64,000 bases of DNA from Bimuria novae-zelandiae CBS 107.79 (GCA_010015655.1 ML976714.1:41146-105145), one strand, 5' to 3'. Numbered from the stretch's first letter, positions 53,062-64,000 are shown. Numbers and translations: made by a program. Notes: a model not told the origin generated them from the sequence alone.

Positions 53062-55699
53062 GGAGCTTCGGCGACTACTTCAAGAAAGAGGCCATTGGCT
53101 ATAGCTGGGAGCTGCTCACGAAGGTGTACGGCATCGATCCCAAGCGGCTGTACGTGACCTATTTTGAAGGCACCGAGGATCTGGAGCCTGATCTGGAGGC
53201 GAAGGAGCTGTGGAAGAGCGTCGGTGTGCCTGAGGACCATATCCTGCCTGGAAACATGAAAGACAACTTTTGGGAGATGGGTGACCAGGGTCCGTGTGGG
53301 CCTTGCTCAGAGCTCCACTATGACCTGAGGGAACCGGAGAATGGCGTATACAGGAATGCTGCGTCGCTGATCAACGCGGACGACCCTGAGGTGATTGAGA
53401 TCTGGAACAACGTCTTTATGCAGTACAACCGCGAGCCGGATAGGTCATTACGGCCGCTGCCGCACAAGCACATCGATACGGGCATGGGGTACGAGCGATT
53501 GGTGTCGGTGTTGCAGAAGACAAAGTCGAATTATGACACGGATGTGTTCAGCCCGTTGTTCAAGAGGATACAAGAGATCACAGGTGCGCGGGAATACAGC
53601 GGCAAGTTTGGCAAGGAGGATACAGATGGCATCGATACCGCATACCGTGTCATCGCGGATCACGTCCGCATGATGTCGTTTTCGATCGCTGATGGTGGTG
53701 TTCCGAACAACGTTGGCCGAGGCTACGTTGTGCGCCGTGTCTTGCGACGAGGAGCACGTTTCGCCCGCAAGTACTTCGAAACCGAGATTGGCAGCTTCTT
53801 CTCCAAGATTGTACCGACACTGGTCGAGCAGATGGGCGACATGTTCCCTGAGCTGAAGAAGAAGGAGGAGGATATCAAGGAGATCCTGGACGAGGAAGAG
53901 AAGAGCTTCGCCAAGTCGCTTGATCGCGGCGAGGTCATGTTTGAGAAGTACGCACAAAAGGCGAAGGCCAAGGGCTCGAATGATCTGCCAGGTGACGACG
54001 TATGGCGGTTATACGATACCTACGGTTTCCCCGTCGACCTGACCAAGATTATGGCTGAAGAGCGGGGTCTGAACATCAATGACAAGGAGGTTGAGGAGGC
54101 GCAAGAGAAGGCTCGTGAGGCTAGTAAGGGCGAGAAGAAGGCTGGCGCCGCACTGGTGAAGTTTGACGTGCACGATCTCAGTGCGCTGGAAAACATGAGC
54201 GACGTACCCAAGACGGACGATTCCGCCAAGTTCGGTCGCGAGAACATCACCTCAGTCATAAAAGCGATATACTACAACAAGCAGTTCCTGAAGAGCACAA
54301 AAGAGGTGCCGGAAGGCGAACAGTTCGGAGTCCTGCTCGACCGGACGAACTTCTACGCCGAGCAGGGTGGCCAGGAGTACGATACTGGTAAACTGCTTGT
54401 TGATGGTGAGGCTGAGATCAAGATCGACAATGTCCAGGTGTATGCCGGTTACGTGCTACACACTGGGTACCTCAAATACGGCGAGTTGAGCGTGGGAAGC
54501 GAGGTCATTGCAGAATACGATGAGCTTCGCCGTCATCCCATTCGCAACAACCACACCGGAACTCACGTTCTCAACTACGGTCTCAAGGAGGTGCTCGGCA
54601 ACGAGGTGGACCAGAAGGGCTCGCTCGTCTCACAGGACAAGCTTCGCTTTGATTTCTCACATAAGGCCGCTGTGTCGGACGCCGAGCTCAGCAAGATCGA
54701 AAAGATATGCACCGATTATATCCGGGAGAATAAAGAGGTGTACGCCCAGGATGTTCCTCTTGCCACCGCCCGCGAGATCAGAGGCGTGCGCGCCGTCTTC
54801 GGAGAAACATACCCCGACCCTGTTCGCGTGGTGTCAATCGGCGAGCCCGTCGAGAACCTCATCGCGGACGTCAAGAACGAAAAGTGGGAAAAGCTCTCCA
54901 TCGAATTCTGCGGCGGCACGCACGTAAAGTCAACGGGCGAGATCAAAGAACTCGTCATCCTCGAGGAGTCCGGCATCGCAAAGGGCATCCGCCGCATCGT
55001 CGCAGTGACCGGCCAGGAAGCCTACGACGTCCAGCGGCAAGCCTCCTCCTTCGAAGAACAACTCGCGCGTCTCGAAAATCTCCCCTTCAGCCCCGAGAAG
55101 GAGGCTGAGGCCAAGAAGACGCAGACGGAGCTCAACCAGCTTACCATCTCAGCTCTTACGAAGAACGCGTTCCGCGAACGCTTCGCTAAGATCCAGAAGA
55201 GCATTTTGGACGAGCAGAAGGCGTTCGCGAAGCAGGACAATAAGCGCGTGCTAGATGTTGTGACGGGTTACTTTAAGGAGAATCCGGAAGCGAGGTTCTT
55301 GGTCAAGAAGGTGGAGTGGTCGGGGAATGTGGCCAAGGCGATTAGTGAGGCGATTAAGAATGTGGCGGGGCCGAAGTCTGCGCTTAAGGATAAGGCGGTA
55401 TATTTATTTAGCGCGGGGGAGGGGAAGGTTGCACATGGGTGCTATGTTTCTGAGGTAAGCCAAGTCACTCTTGATTCTTCTTGATGTCGGCGAGAGGATG
55501 GGCTGACAAGAGGGAACAGTACTTCAAAGAACAGGGCGCCGATGGGCCGCAGTGGGCGGGCTCGGTCACACCTGTTATCGGGGGCAAGACGGGCGGGAAG
55601 ACGGGTGCACCGACGGCGATTGGGAATGGTACGAATGCGGAGAAGGTGGATGATGGCGTGGAGGAGGCGAGGAAGTTTATTGAGGGGTTTAAGCTGTGA
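52653..55699 (+). CDS. ALA1: Alanyl-tRNA synthetase
   Basis: Three exons (52653-52743, 52828-55454, 55520-55699) give 965 residues from the internal ATG. Introns of 84 and 65 bp have GTAAGT/GCAG and GTAAGC/ACAG ends. The class II catalytic domain starts [21 protein letters not shown] and continues [20 protein letters not shown] (motif 1), [33 protein letters not shown] (motif 2) and [15 protein letters not shown] (motif 3). The editing domain has its zinc-binding HTGTH and CGGTH sites, and a C-Ala domain follows. The usual HTATH is HTGTH here. The C terminus has a Gly/Thr/Lys linker ([19 protein letters not shown]). An upstream in-frame ATG at 52440 would give a mitochondrial form of 1036 residues, so one gene probably serves both compartments, as ALA1 does in yeast. 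Confidence 0.97.
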
Positions 55700-56579
55700 G
55701 CGGGAACTGGGCGCGTGGTGTGAAAGCAGAATAGAACAAAATGTCCTGGTCGCAGATAGGCGAGGTATGAATGTGTGGACTGGACAGCTTCGTGCGAAAA
55801 GCAGAGATGTGGTTGTGTATGAATAGATTTAGTATTTCGAATGTAGCTTTATCAAAGACTTCTCCCCCTTTTATGTGCGTTGGGCGTTATGGTAGTTTAA
55901 GTACCATATCTATTAAGAATGCGTGTCTTCTACGAAGCGTAACTATGAATAAAATATCAAAAATTATAAAGTATTGTTAATAGATGAAGGAAATTGTAAT
56001 ATGTGGAGTTGATGGTAGATGGCTGTTATATTTATATAGTAGTATATGGATGGTAATATATACTGTATGTGGTAGTATACGTATGTGGTAATAACATATA
56101 TAGTATATTTCAGTATCTTGTAGTACATCGTTACAAATCCACACCCCATATAGTGCGTCGTATATACGTAAGCCTGCGACGCTGGGGCGAAACGTCGCAG
56201 GCGAGATTCGAACCCGTGGCCGTCCGTTTGCGGTTTCGCTCGGTCGCGTCGTGGCGCATACGAAGTTACGCTGAAGGGGGGCAAGGGAGAGAGAGGGAAT
56301 ATATATACATAGATTAAAAGATGTAGATTTATCAATGACTAGGAATTATTGCGCTGTGAGGGCGGTGGTGTGAGAGAGGGTGCATGTGGATATGTGGAGG
56401 GAGGCGGTGCGGGGCGAGAGGAACGGTGCGGGTACCCTGCTCATCCAAACCTTTTGTCATATCGATACTATAGACGCAGATGCCATCACTATGACGGTTC
56501 GCCAACCACGCTATATGCGATTGCCATTAGAGACGGGAGTAGAAGCTATGTTATATTATACAAACCCCTCTCGGTAAAC
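55700..56579. other. AT-rich intergenic segment, no gene
   Basis: About 55840-56160 is strongly AT-rich with TATA/GTGGTA-like low-complexity sequence. A tRNA-like remnant follows (listed separately). Confidence 0.55.
56172..56256 (-). other. tRNA-like remnant with adjoining 10-bp hairpin
   Basis: On the minus strand GGGTTCGAATCTCGC matches a pol III B box/T-arm, preceded by a degenerate A-box-like GCGACCGAGCG. The whole is about 62 nt and lacks room for a normal anticodon arm. The acceptor side does not pair properly, so this is not called as a functional tRNA. The arms GCCTGCGACG (56172-56181) and CGTCGCAGGC (56193-56202) form a perfect 10-bp stem with an 11-nt loop. Confidence 0.35.
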
Positions 56580-58045
56580 CTACCACTCTACCCCAGCAAC
56601 AAACTCCAACTCATCCACATTCACCCTATCCACCCCCTCGTCAACCAGCGCTTGCCACCCCTCCCTCCCCGGGCCCTCCCAATACCGCACTTTAAACCCC
56701 TTCGCATGCGCCTCGTCCAACTTCACCCTCGCATTCCCGGAGATAGGTAAACCGTTCGGGACGGCGTCGCTCCACTTCGCGCTCGCAAAGTACGCGTTCG
56801 ACGCGGAGAAGTTGGTCATGTCCTTGTTTATCACGGCGTCTACGAAGATTGCGCGTTGGGGGTTCGTGGACTCGGAGAGGGCGCTTGCGATGGGGGAGGG
56901 GGCGGGCGTGGAGGCGTCTTTTATGGCGTTTCCGGAGGCGATGATCGTGATGAGGCCTTGTTTGAAGGACCCGGAGTCCCAGCGGCTGAGGTAGCCGGCG
57001 GAGCGGAGGGGTTCGAGGTCGCGCACGAGTTGGTCCCATGCTTTGTCTACATCACCCCCAGTATTCTTAAAATCTATGAGTAGAGATATGCCTTGTGAGG
57101 GGTGGGCCGGGAAAATCGCTTTTTGCGCATCGACGAGGGATTTCAGGGGGGTCACGTAGAGATCGACGAAGGTTTGTCCGTTGGAGCCTGGGTCGGTGTG
57201 CCCGACGACGAGTTTGTTGGAGTGGAGCCATATGTCGGCTTCTACGGAGATGCAGCCGGCGCTGAGGGCGGAGTAGAGGGCGCGGTCGCGCGTGTAGTCG
57301 TTGTGCGAGTGGCAGGCGAAGGGGACGACGTCGGTGAAGGCGTAGGTCGGGAACGGTTTGAGCGTGTTGCCTTTTCCGCCGGAGTCGAGTACAGATATCG
57401 CGGTCGATTGCGTGACGATTTTGTCCACGGAGTCTGCAGATGGAGGAAACTTGTTGGCGAGCGCGTGGTAGGATATGGCGTCGGCGCCGACTTGGTAGGT
57501 TCCGCCTTTTGTGTCTTTGTTGGAGGGGCCGTAGCAGGAGTTTCCGTTTGTGTCTGCGGACAGCTTTTTGAGGTAGGATTTGCAGCTTGCGGCTGGTGCG
57601 ATGTTAGTGGGTTATAAGTAGTTTTGTGGGAGAGGAGCGTAGGCATGTACCTTCAACGATGTGCGCGCTGCTTTGCTTGTTGTGGATCTCGAAGTATACC
57701 CAGCCGTTTAGACCGGTCGTCTCGGGATTGCTGCCGTAGTCGAGCCATATGCGGGTTGCCATCGAGGTGTATGCACTGGCGCCAACTGACACTCCGTTCG
57801 CCTTATCGCAAAAGGAATCTACGGCAGTGTTGTACCCAATACGCTGTACTGATCCATGGTTGGTTTTGACATCGTTGATGGCCATCCAGTCTGGACCACA
57901 TGATGATATGTAGTCGGATTTTGCTTGCGCTGCGGGCAATGCGAGGGCGCTCTACATGTGTGAGCATTGGGACATGAAGTACTCCAAAGACGATCGGTGT
58001 ACATACAGAAACCAGAAACGAAGCTACGAAGAGCTTGGAGGACAT
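56580..58045 (-). CDS. Secreted two-domain protein: novel N-terminal domain plus AIM6/PLC-like phosphodiesterase
   Basis: Three exons (58045-58007, 57951-57651, 57592-56580) give 450 residues. Introns of 55 and 58 bp have GTATGT/TAG and GTACAT/CAG ends. The first 13 codons plus the start of exon 2 form a signal peptide (MSSKLFVASFLVSSALALPA). Residues about 25-165 are a Cys-containing domain (CGPDWMAINDVKTN, WVYFEIHNK, NSCYGPSNKDTKGGTYQVG) of unknown function. Residues about 190-450 form a TIM-barrel phosphodiesterase-like domain with FACHSHNDYTRDRALYSAL, GCISVEADIWL, VGHTD, LLIDFK and RYWEGPG, as in AIM6 and PI-PLC-like proteins. The HSHNDY and EAD residues match the catalytic His and metal ligands. 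Secretion and substrate are inferred. Confidence 0.88.
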
Positions 58046-60115
58046 CTCGATCGCACAGAAAATACGTCAATCGGGACTTGGAAGAGCGCCTGTGGCAGTT
58101 GGTTCTGAGAAGCACTACAACAGTGTCCTCCTCCTTCTCAGTGCGTCGTGGGACGACTCCCAGCAGAATGGCGTCTGCATCTTATAAAACGAAACAAATC
58201 CCAGGTCGTATAGAGAAGGCCGTGTCCGGCACACGAAAGGTTGCTCTCCTCCGTAGTATTTTCGAAACACGTCCCCACCCAGGTACATTTCCGCGCCCAA
58301 AAAGGCATTACGTGCATAATAAGGATGACTTGCCCAAGTCAATGCACAATCGATGTCCGTAACGACGAATTATCATAGGTATTGCATACCGAAGCAGGAA
58401 GACAAAGCTTCCGGATGTAAATCTTATTTGTGTGAGACCAACGGAGATTGGAGTTATGGCGGGCTACGAGTGCCGGGGGCCGTTAATGCTCAACCCTACA
58501 AATTTACACGTGCGACATCCGGTCGTGGGGATGCGATCTGCAGGATTGCCAGGAAAGGAAGGCGCGATGACGCTTTTGGAAGGAGTAGATATAACAGTGT
58601 CAAATGTTGGATATGTCCGCACGTTTTTTCGTACTCGCTTTCGCAAACCGCGCGCTAGGAATCTGCAAAGGGAAGGAAAAGTGGCCTGTAGAATGATCGC
58701 GCTTGAAGTGCTGCACGTTTCTTAGAAGAAGAACACTTTGGAAAGTAAAGCTTTGTCGGTATTCGCGGGATAACGGCACGGGGTAGGGCTCACGGCATGA
58801 GGTGTTCCGTTGCTCACTTGTCGTTGATTGAAAGCGCTCTATCAAAAGTTTTAGCATCTGTTACCCTATAACAGGTAGATTAATTGCGAGCGTACGCGGA
58901 ATTCATATGGTAAGACGTATTCCTGTATGGATAATCTCAATACAGAGCAAATAGTCCCTGAATCCCACTTGAATCTCGTGCTTCTTCAGCCGCGCTCTTC
59001 AGAACGGAGTTCTACCTCTGCGAATATTCATTCTGCGCGCTCGGAAATCAACTGCACGGCATTCGTAGGTACTCTTGTTCTAGCTTTTCTCGCTCAACAA
59101 GCTGTAGTCGCGATTACTCTACGTCTTCTCTCCGTCTACTTTCGACTGATCTGCCGCTGAACGTGACTATGATCTCTTCCGCGATGCCTTCGTCCAAGAC
59201 AGCGTGAACCTCTATACGAAAGCAATGCATGGTCGTGCTCTGCCAGTCAGAGTCGCGGTCAGTAGAGTTTGCCGACGAGAATGCGGGAAACTATACTCAA
59301 AAGTGCTAGATATTAGGCTGAAGCATCCATTGAATTGTAGTCTAAAACCAGGTTTAGTAAGGTCTGGAAATATATTGCATGTGGGTATCTCGTACCTTTG
59401 CAGTGTCATGGGTTCAGGCTTTTCAATATCCTTCCGTCAGCGGCGCAAAGCTTGCCAGATCCCAGTCAGATCAACAAAGTGTTAATAATTTTGTGCAAAC
59501 ATAGTAGTTCGATGAGATTCGGCAACATGCCCGATTTGGTGATAGGCCTACCCGGACGGCACAGTAACCGCCTTGATGACTCGGTCCCCGAAATCATAAC
59601 GATCTTGAGCGCATACTGCTATTTCATGTCAGATTCATATAGACCACCAGTATCTCTCGAGTATCTACTATCACACCATGCCTGCGCTCTCAGTGACCGG
59701 GCTTAAACTTGGGTTTTCTGGAGCTGTATTTCTAGTAGAGCCGCGCAGTGACAAGCGATGAAGTGGAAGCGCGCAGCAATCACAAATTCCCGGACCTGTT
59801 TCAATTGGAACGTGTTTTAACGTCAGACCGGCCCAAGTGTTTGGACCGTCGTCGAATTTGACCATCTTGATGCCTTGTGGTGGTGGGTGATGGTTTCGAT
59901 ATCCATTTTGCACATGCCACTGATGGAGGTGACAGGCATCCTTGCCTGAATTGATTGGCTCCTTCTTCAAACCCCGCTGATCCAACAGGCCCTGCTGATG
60001 GAGACTTTGTCAGCGCAGTCGCGATTGGGACCGAAGATATGATTCCCACACCCATAGGATTTGAGACAAAACGCGCTCACCACTGTGCCGTGGATGCATG
60101 TAGCGGCAGTGAAGG
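58046..60115. other. Intergenic region, no supported gene
   Basis: Short frames on both strands lack domains. The most protein-like is 59671-59985 minus (DACHLHQWHVQNGYRNHHPP), but it has no start context or splice support. The last part is the promoter of the DUF2985 gene. Confidence 0.45.
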
Positions 60116-61998
60116 ATGAGCGATCGTGAAGGCGGCGCGAGGCCCGCTACTACCACCGTTTCATCCACTACCACCACCCACGGTCCGACCATTACCACGA
60201 CAACGTATACCTTCAACGGCCCTCAAACGATCGTTACAACGAGCGCTCCCCATGCGACTACGATTGTCTCGCCGACTGTGACCACCACGCACCAAACCCC
60301 TATCCCGCAACGACCTCACTCATCCGTCGCATCGCAAACCGCGCAACATGCTTCGATTCGCATTCGCCGCGCAGGAGCAACCCAGAGCCGAGAAGGCCAT
60401 GCTGAGGAGGATGAAGCTTACGGAAATCGCAGACGGAGCTTCTCCGAGCCGGAGAGACCTCAGCCAGCGCTACTGAAGGAAACGGAGGATTTGGAGATTC
60501 GGCGACATTTGTCAGCGTCGCCATTACAGACTCTACATGAGGAACGCTCGGGATATTCAGTACCGCAAGTTGGCTACTATACTACACCCGTGGTTCCGGA
60601 GAGGAGCCCCCAGAGGCCTACCTATGCGAGACAAGGGTCCGCGATCAATCTGCGCCATTCTCGAAACCTACCAGCTGGAGAGTATGAGGCCGATGTTGTC
60701 GACGTGCTTGATGTGATCGGTATGCTTGGGCAGAAATCATGCGCCGCCAACTGTGCTAACTATTCTATACAGATCCTGAAGTTGCAACACTTACAACTTT
60801 GAATAACGTTCAAAACTCGCTCTTCATACCGAATTTCGGACGGTTTTACGATCGGCGTCCTACGTACGAGCTTTCGCAGTCCGAGTCCACGAGTGATGAA
60901 GAGCTAGCAGATGGGGTCGAGCAGCAAGATGACAAGCTGGGGAGAGTAGTGGAGAAGACACATGAGGACTCTGCTGGGCATCTGCGACTGCCAGAAGGCG
61001 CCCTATTGTCGAGGCAAAACACAATCTCCTCAGTTCTCACCGGTGTTTCTGAAGGCCACAACTACGCTGTACTCCCCCACGGCGCATCTCTACCCGGCTG
61101 GACGGCTGAAGAGAAGGCGCTGCTCAATGATCGCGTGAGACATATGCTGCACTCTCGGAGAGCCGGGTTCAGGCGCAGCATGCGAGGCTTTGGCCGATAT
61201 GTGCGCAAACCTGTTGGCTTTCTCATTTCACTATACGCATTCCTCTTGACCTTTTGGGGTGCTGCCTGGGTCCTTTTCCTCATCGGTTGGATCAGTGTTG
61301 AAGGTCGCCAAGGCTACTTCATTGAAATATGCGACCAAATCCTGACAGCGCTCTTCTGCGTGGTCGGCATTGGTATGGCACCATGGAGGGCTATCGACAC
61401 CTATCACATGATCTTTGTAGCAAAATACGCGCACAAGACATGGAGAGTGAGACGAGAGCGTGGGCTGCCCCCCTTGAGAGACCCTAATGAGCTTCCGACC
61501 CTTCCACAGACACATTCGTGGGAGACCGGTGAAGACCAAAACGACCCCGTCGAAGAACCAGTCCTCAAATCCGCCGAGCAGGAGAAACTCGAATATCACC
61601 AGAACAAGCTTGCCAAATCACACACGTTCTACAAGCCGCGCGAAACCAACACGCACCATGCCTTTTCGGTTCGGCTGCTTATAGCGATCGTCGTTCTTCT
61701 CGACTGCCATTCACTGTTCCAAATGGCGCTGGGTGGAACGACTTGGGGCATCTACTGGAAGGTTAGGCCGAAGGCGCTGACAGCTGTGATCCTGACATGT
61801 AGTATCACCTGCAACATATCTGCCGGCATCACGATCAGCTTGGGCGACAGACGGAGCAGGAAGAAGATTGTAGTAGAGCAGATGTTCCGCCAGGGCTTGA
61901 CCGAGCAAGCATTGCATGAGTTGAGGAAAGAGCGTGGACTGGTTGCGAGTGGGGTTGGGAGACGGGTTTCTAAGAAGGGGAAAAAGAGAGAAACTTGA
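60116..61998 (+). CDS. DUF2985-family integral membrane protein
   Basis: Two exons (60116-60719 and 60773-61998), joined through a 53-bp GTATGC...GCTAAC...ACAG intron, give 609 residues. The N terminus is a Thr/Ser/Pro-rich tail of about 340 residues with basic and acidic patches. Then come four hydrophobic segments: about 347-370 (VGFLISLYAFLLTFWGAAWV), 390-410, 499-520 and 536-555. The core reads YVRKPVGFLISLYAFLLTFWG and APWRAIDTYHMI. This pattern is typical of the DUF2985 proteins of Pezizomycotina, which have no established function. A Lys-rich C terminus ends SKKGKKRET. Confidence 0.88.
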
Positions 61999-62208
61999 GT
62001 ATGACGAGCCGATCTGGCTGATATACCTGGCACTTAATGCACAAGAAAAAGTTTCGCAAGGATGAATTGTGAGTGCAGTCATTTGATAGCTCAGTAACAG
62101 AGACACCCGTTCGGCTGGTACAGCGAACGTGACCATTCCACTAAGCCGTCATCACTACTGGAGTAGCTTCTCGCAATCATCCACCCATGCCATTCTTCCA
62201 GCGATCGT

Positions 62209-62778
62209 TCACGCCTCAGTATAGAACTCCAAGTTGACCCGCTTTCCATTGCCGTAACTGAGAATATCCTTAAGTCCTGGACCTTTGGTCACATAGCGAT
62301 ATATCCAGCCATTATCCCGGTGGTCCTCCCCAATTTCGATCTTCTCTAGATTACCAAAAGCAGTACCAAAAGACGACTCCTTGACTTTGGGCCACTGTGC
62401 TAGCAATTCCGCTACATAAATTCCAGTGAACTTGATTTGACGGATGGCTGCTCGCTGGGCTCGGTTCAGCCCGCCGACGAAGCACGACAGCAGCGTAAGT
62501 GGACTGCGCGGGTTCCACTCATTGAATACGAAGACAAAGGTGTTGTGCGCAAAGAAAAGCGTTGCTGTCTCGCTGTAAATCTGACGGCAGACTCGAGAGA
62601 GATAGAAACCGCTGCTGCGAAGGCCGTCCTGAGCGACCTTTCTAGAAGTGTCGAGGAATACGGCTTTCGTGTAGTAAATTTTGTGTGGAACGTATTTCGC
62701 GATCAGGACTTCTGATCCGCTGGTCGCATAGTTGACTATCTTTTTGCGTATCTCGCCCGGTAGACGAAGAATAGGCGA
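62209..62778 (-). CDS. F-box-like (DUF7730-type) protein fragment without a usable start codon
   Basis: The minus strand is open for 189 codons down to TGA 62209-62211. It begins just after an in-frame TAA with SPILRLPGEIRKKIVNYA, the LPxEIRxxIY motif of a very common dothideomycete family, and continues CRQIYSETATLFFAHNTFVF and RAAIRQIKF. The first ATG in the frame comes only in its second half (62406), so conventional ATG-based calling misses most of it. A possible first exon (ATG at 62915, GTGAGT donor at 62848) exists, but no AG acceptor keeps the frame: the bases before SPIL are CATAA. A single change could have destroyed the acceptor. Probably a recent pseudogene or a gene with an unseen exon. 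Confidence 0.55.
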   Translation of the reverse strand, partial: SPILRLPGEIRKKIVNYATSGSEVLIAKYVPHKIYYTKAVFLDTSRKVAQDGLRSSGFYLSRVCRQIYSETATLFFAHNTFVFVFNEWNPRSPLTLLSCFVGGLNRAQRAAIRQIKFTGIYVAELLAQWPKVKESSFGTAFGNLEKIEIGEDHRDNGWIYRYVTKGPGLKDILSYGNGKRVNLEFYTEA

Positions 62779-62915
62779 TTATGTGGCGTTTGCTTGTGCA
62801 CTAGCTCAGGTCAGTTCGTGCGCGCTCGAGGTAGCCGGACATACTCACATGAGCACCGGTGGTCTGGCGTCTCCGAAAGGTTGAGCAGGCCATTTTCTAA
62901 CAGAGCAACAGGCAT

Positions 62916-63480
62916 GGTGGTTGGTGGAGTGGCGCCTCCTCTGATAGACGGCGAGTGTTGGTGGAGCCGGTGTTTGGCTCGACAGAAAATTTAGAAGATT
63001 TTATGTTGGGAACAGGGTGAGAGGCACCGCCCCGCCTCCGCCGCGCTAAGACCGTTTACATGAGCAGGTGAAAGATGGGCACGTGAGTTAACCCTAACGT
63101 CGTGTACATGGGCAACCAACGAAGGAAAGCGCGGAAAGAGGTAGCTGTCACCAGGAAGGACGCATTAACCTTGCTAAATCAGATTCTTTCCCTAACAGCT
63201 GTGGCTGTTATTGTGATTATACACTGCATGGGCTCTACCGACAACTGACATGGACGGTAATCCGAGGGTCACTTGTAAAGGGAGAGCATGCATTAACATA
63301 TTGACATACATGGATCGAACACAGCACTTCATTGCTCCAGAGTCATCGACTAACATACGACTAGCAGGGGTTTCGAGCGCATTCGATATGTTCGCAATAA
63401 TAGACCACTAAGTGATGCATGGGCCTCCCCGGTGTGCACGATTGCAAATGCCAGCGCTGCCAACGAATCGAACAGGATCC
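62916..63480. other. Intergenic region, no gene
   Basis: Nothing coding was recognised between the F-box-like fragment and the transposon end. Confidence 0.45.
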
Positions 63481-63568
63481 GAACAAGGTGCTTGTTCGTT
63501 CGTTCGGCCCACATACAAATGTTCGTTCGTTCGAGACGACTCGAACAGGAGCATCTTCGAACAGTCTA

Positions 63569-63592
63569 ACGAACGTTCGGCCGAACGTTCGT
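63569..63592. repeat. 24-bp perfect palindrome in the hAT subterminal region
   Basis: The sequence is its own reverse complement over 24 bases, centred on CGGCCG and flanked by GAACGTT arms. Confidence 0.95.
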
Positions 63593-63657
63593 ATAAAACT
63601 TTCCTAATTAGGAAGCAGGTTGGCGTTGTGGTTAAGAAACTAGCTATTGTCCACTAG

Positions 63658-64000
63658 CTAGATGTTTTGGCCGGCATCCTTCTTGACGACGTGTTTTGAC
63701 AACGCCGTGAGGTGACTCGATACGGCGTCTCTCGTGAGCCAGTTCTTCTGCAGTTGTAGAGCTTCGACGACGGCTGGCGATAATGAATTGCGATCGCACG
63801 TGATTGTTCTCCTAGCGGACGAGAAACACCGCTCGCAGTCGCATGAGGTGGCTGGCACAGAGAGATGATCCATCGCCATCTTGTATACAACTGGGAAGCG
63901 TTTCTGACCTACGTCAACCCACCAGCGGTGTGGATCCTGCATCAATTTGTACATGTCCGGGGACGCGGAGCTCGTCAGTCTGTCGTCGTAGAGACTGTCA
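63658..64000 (-). CDS. hAT transposase, C-terminal part
   Basis: The frame enters from the right edge of the window without a stop and ends at TAG 63658-63660. It contains the hAT dimerisation domain: DPHRWWVDVGQKRFPVVYKM, LSVPATSCDCERCFSSARRT and LQLQKNWL, corresponding to the W...FP.L...A...L..PA.S...ER.FS signature. The visible 114 codons have no stop, so this copy may be intact. The catalytic N-terminal part lies outside the window. Confidence 0.88.
   Translation of the reverse strand, partial: DSLYDDRLTSSASPDMYKLMQDPHRWWVDVGQKRFPVVYKMAMDHLSVPATSCDCERCFSSARRTITCDRNSLSPAVVEALQLQKNWLTRDAVSSHLTALSKHVVKKDAGQNI

Larger units (their letters stand above)
63481..64000 (-). mobile_element. 3' end of a hAT-family transposon, cut by the window edge
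   Basis: The hAT transposase C terminus is followed, on its 3' side, by about 120 bp with many copies of GTTCG in both orientations, including GTTCGTTCG twice. Subterminal repeats of this kind are binding sites for hAT transposases. The outer boundary is not certain. A candidate end is CAGCGCTGCC near 63450, but the other end is outside the window. Confidence 0.65.

Noticed and set aside
56172..56256. Functional tRNA gene
   Set aside because: B box is good, but there is no anticodon arm and the acceptor stem does not pair.
59671..59985. 104-codon minus-strand frame with DACHLHQWHVQNGYRNHHPP
   Set aside because: Looks slightly protein-like but has no family motif, signal peptide or plausible introns.

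Overview
The window looks like nuclear DNA from a filamentous ascomycete (Pezizomycotina), most likely a dothideomycete. Most introns are 50-95 bp with GTRNGT donors and (A/G)CTRAC/T branch points just before YAG. The gene set is fungal: HAP2/HapB, Mph1, Snt2, UstYa/DUF3328 proteins, an AIM6-like enzyme, DUF2985 and DUF3659 proteins. Transposon remnants carry in-frame stops explicable by C-to-T (or G-to-A) change, which suggests repeat-induced point mutation (RIP). Exon boundaries below were read by eye from splice signals and frame continuity, and no homology search was run.

Layout. 0.85-6.2 kb: a giant LEA-like DUF3659 repeat protein. 9.6-11.4 kb: a dead TA-inserting Tc1/mariner-type transposon with perfect 37-bp ends. 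15.5-16.6 kb: the CCAAT-factor subunit HapB. 18.7-20.1 kb: a broken F-box-like gene. 20.6-21.4 kb: an ankyrin-repeat protein. 22.3-30.6 kb: the most interesting part, an apparently uncharacterised fungal RiPP (dikaritin-like) cluster. It has a secreted precursor with seven Kex2-separated copies of a 17-residue peptide and four membrane-anchored proteins, each with the paired HxxHC motifs of UstYa-type oxidases. 30.8-40.8 kb: housekeeping genes (PEBP, ERO1, a Cdc25/rhodanese-like protein, Mph1) and a GPI-anchored cysteine-rich surface protein. 44-49.4 kb: the chromatin reader Snt2. 50.5-55.7 kb: an RCR-like membrane protein, a conserved nuclear-looking protein and alanyl-tRNA synthetase. 56.6-58 kb: a secreted AIM6-like phosphodiesterase fused to a second domain. 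60.1-62 kb: a DUF2985 membrane protein. 62.2-62.8 kb: an F-box-like ORF without a start codon. The right edge cuts a hAT transposase.

How the cluster may work (inference from ustiloxin, phomopsin, asperipin and epichloecyclin systems). The precursor enters the secretory pathway, Kex2 cuts after each KR, and the UstYa-like proteins oxidise or cyclise the Tyr-containing peptide. No tyrosinase, methyltransferase, dedicated peptidase, transporter or regulator is visible nearby, so this would be a minimal cluster. Synonymous-only divergence between the repeat units indicates strong selection on the peptide.
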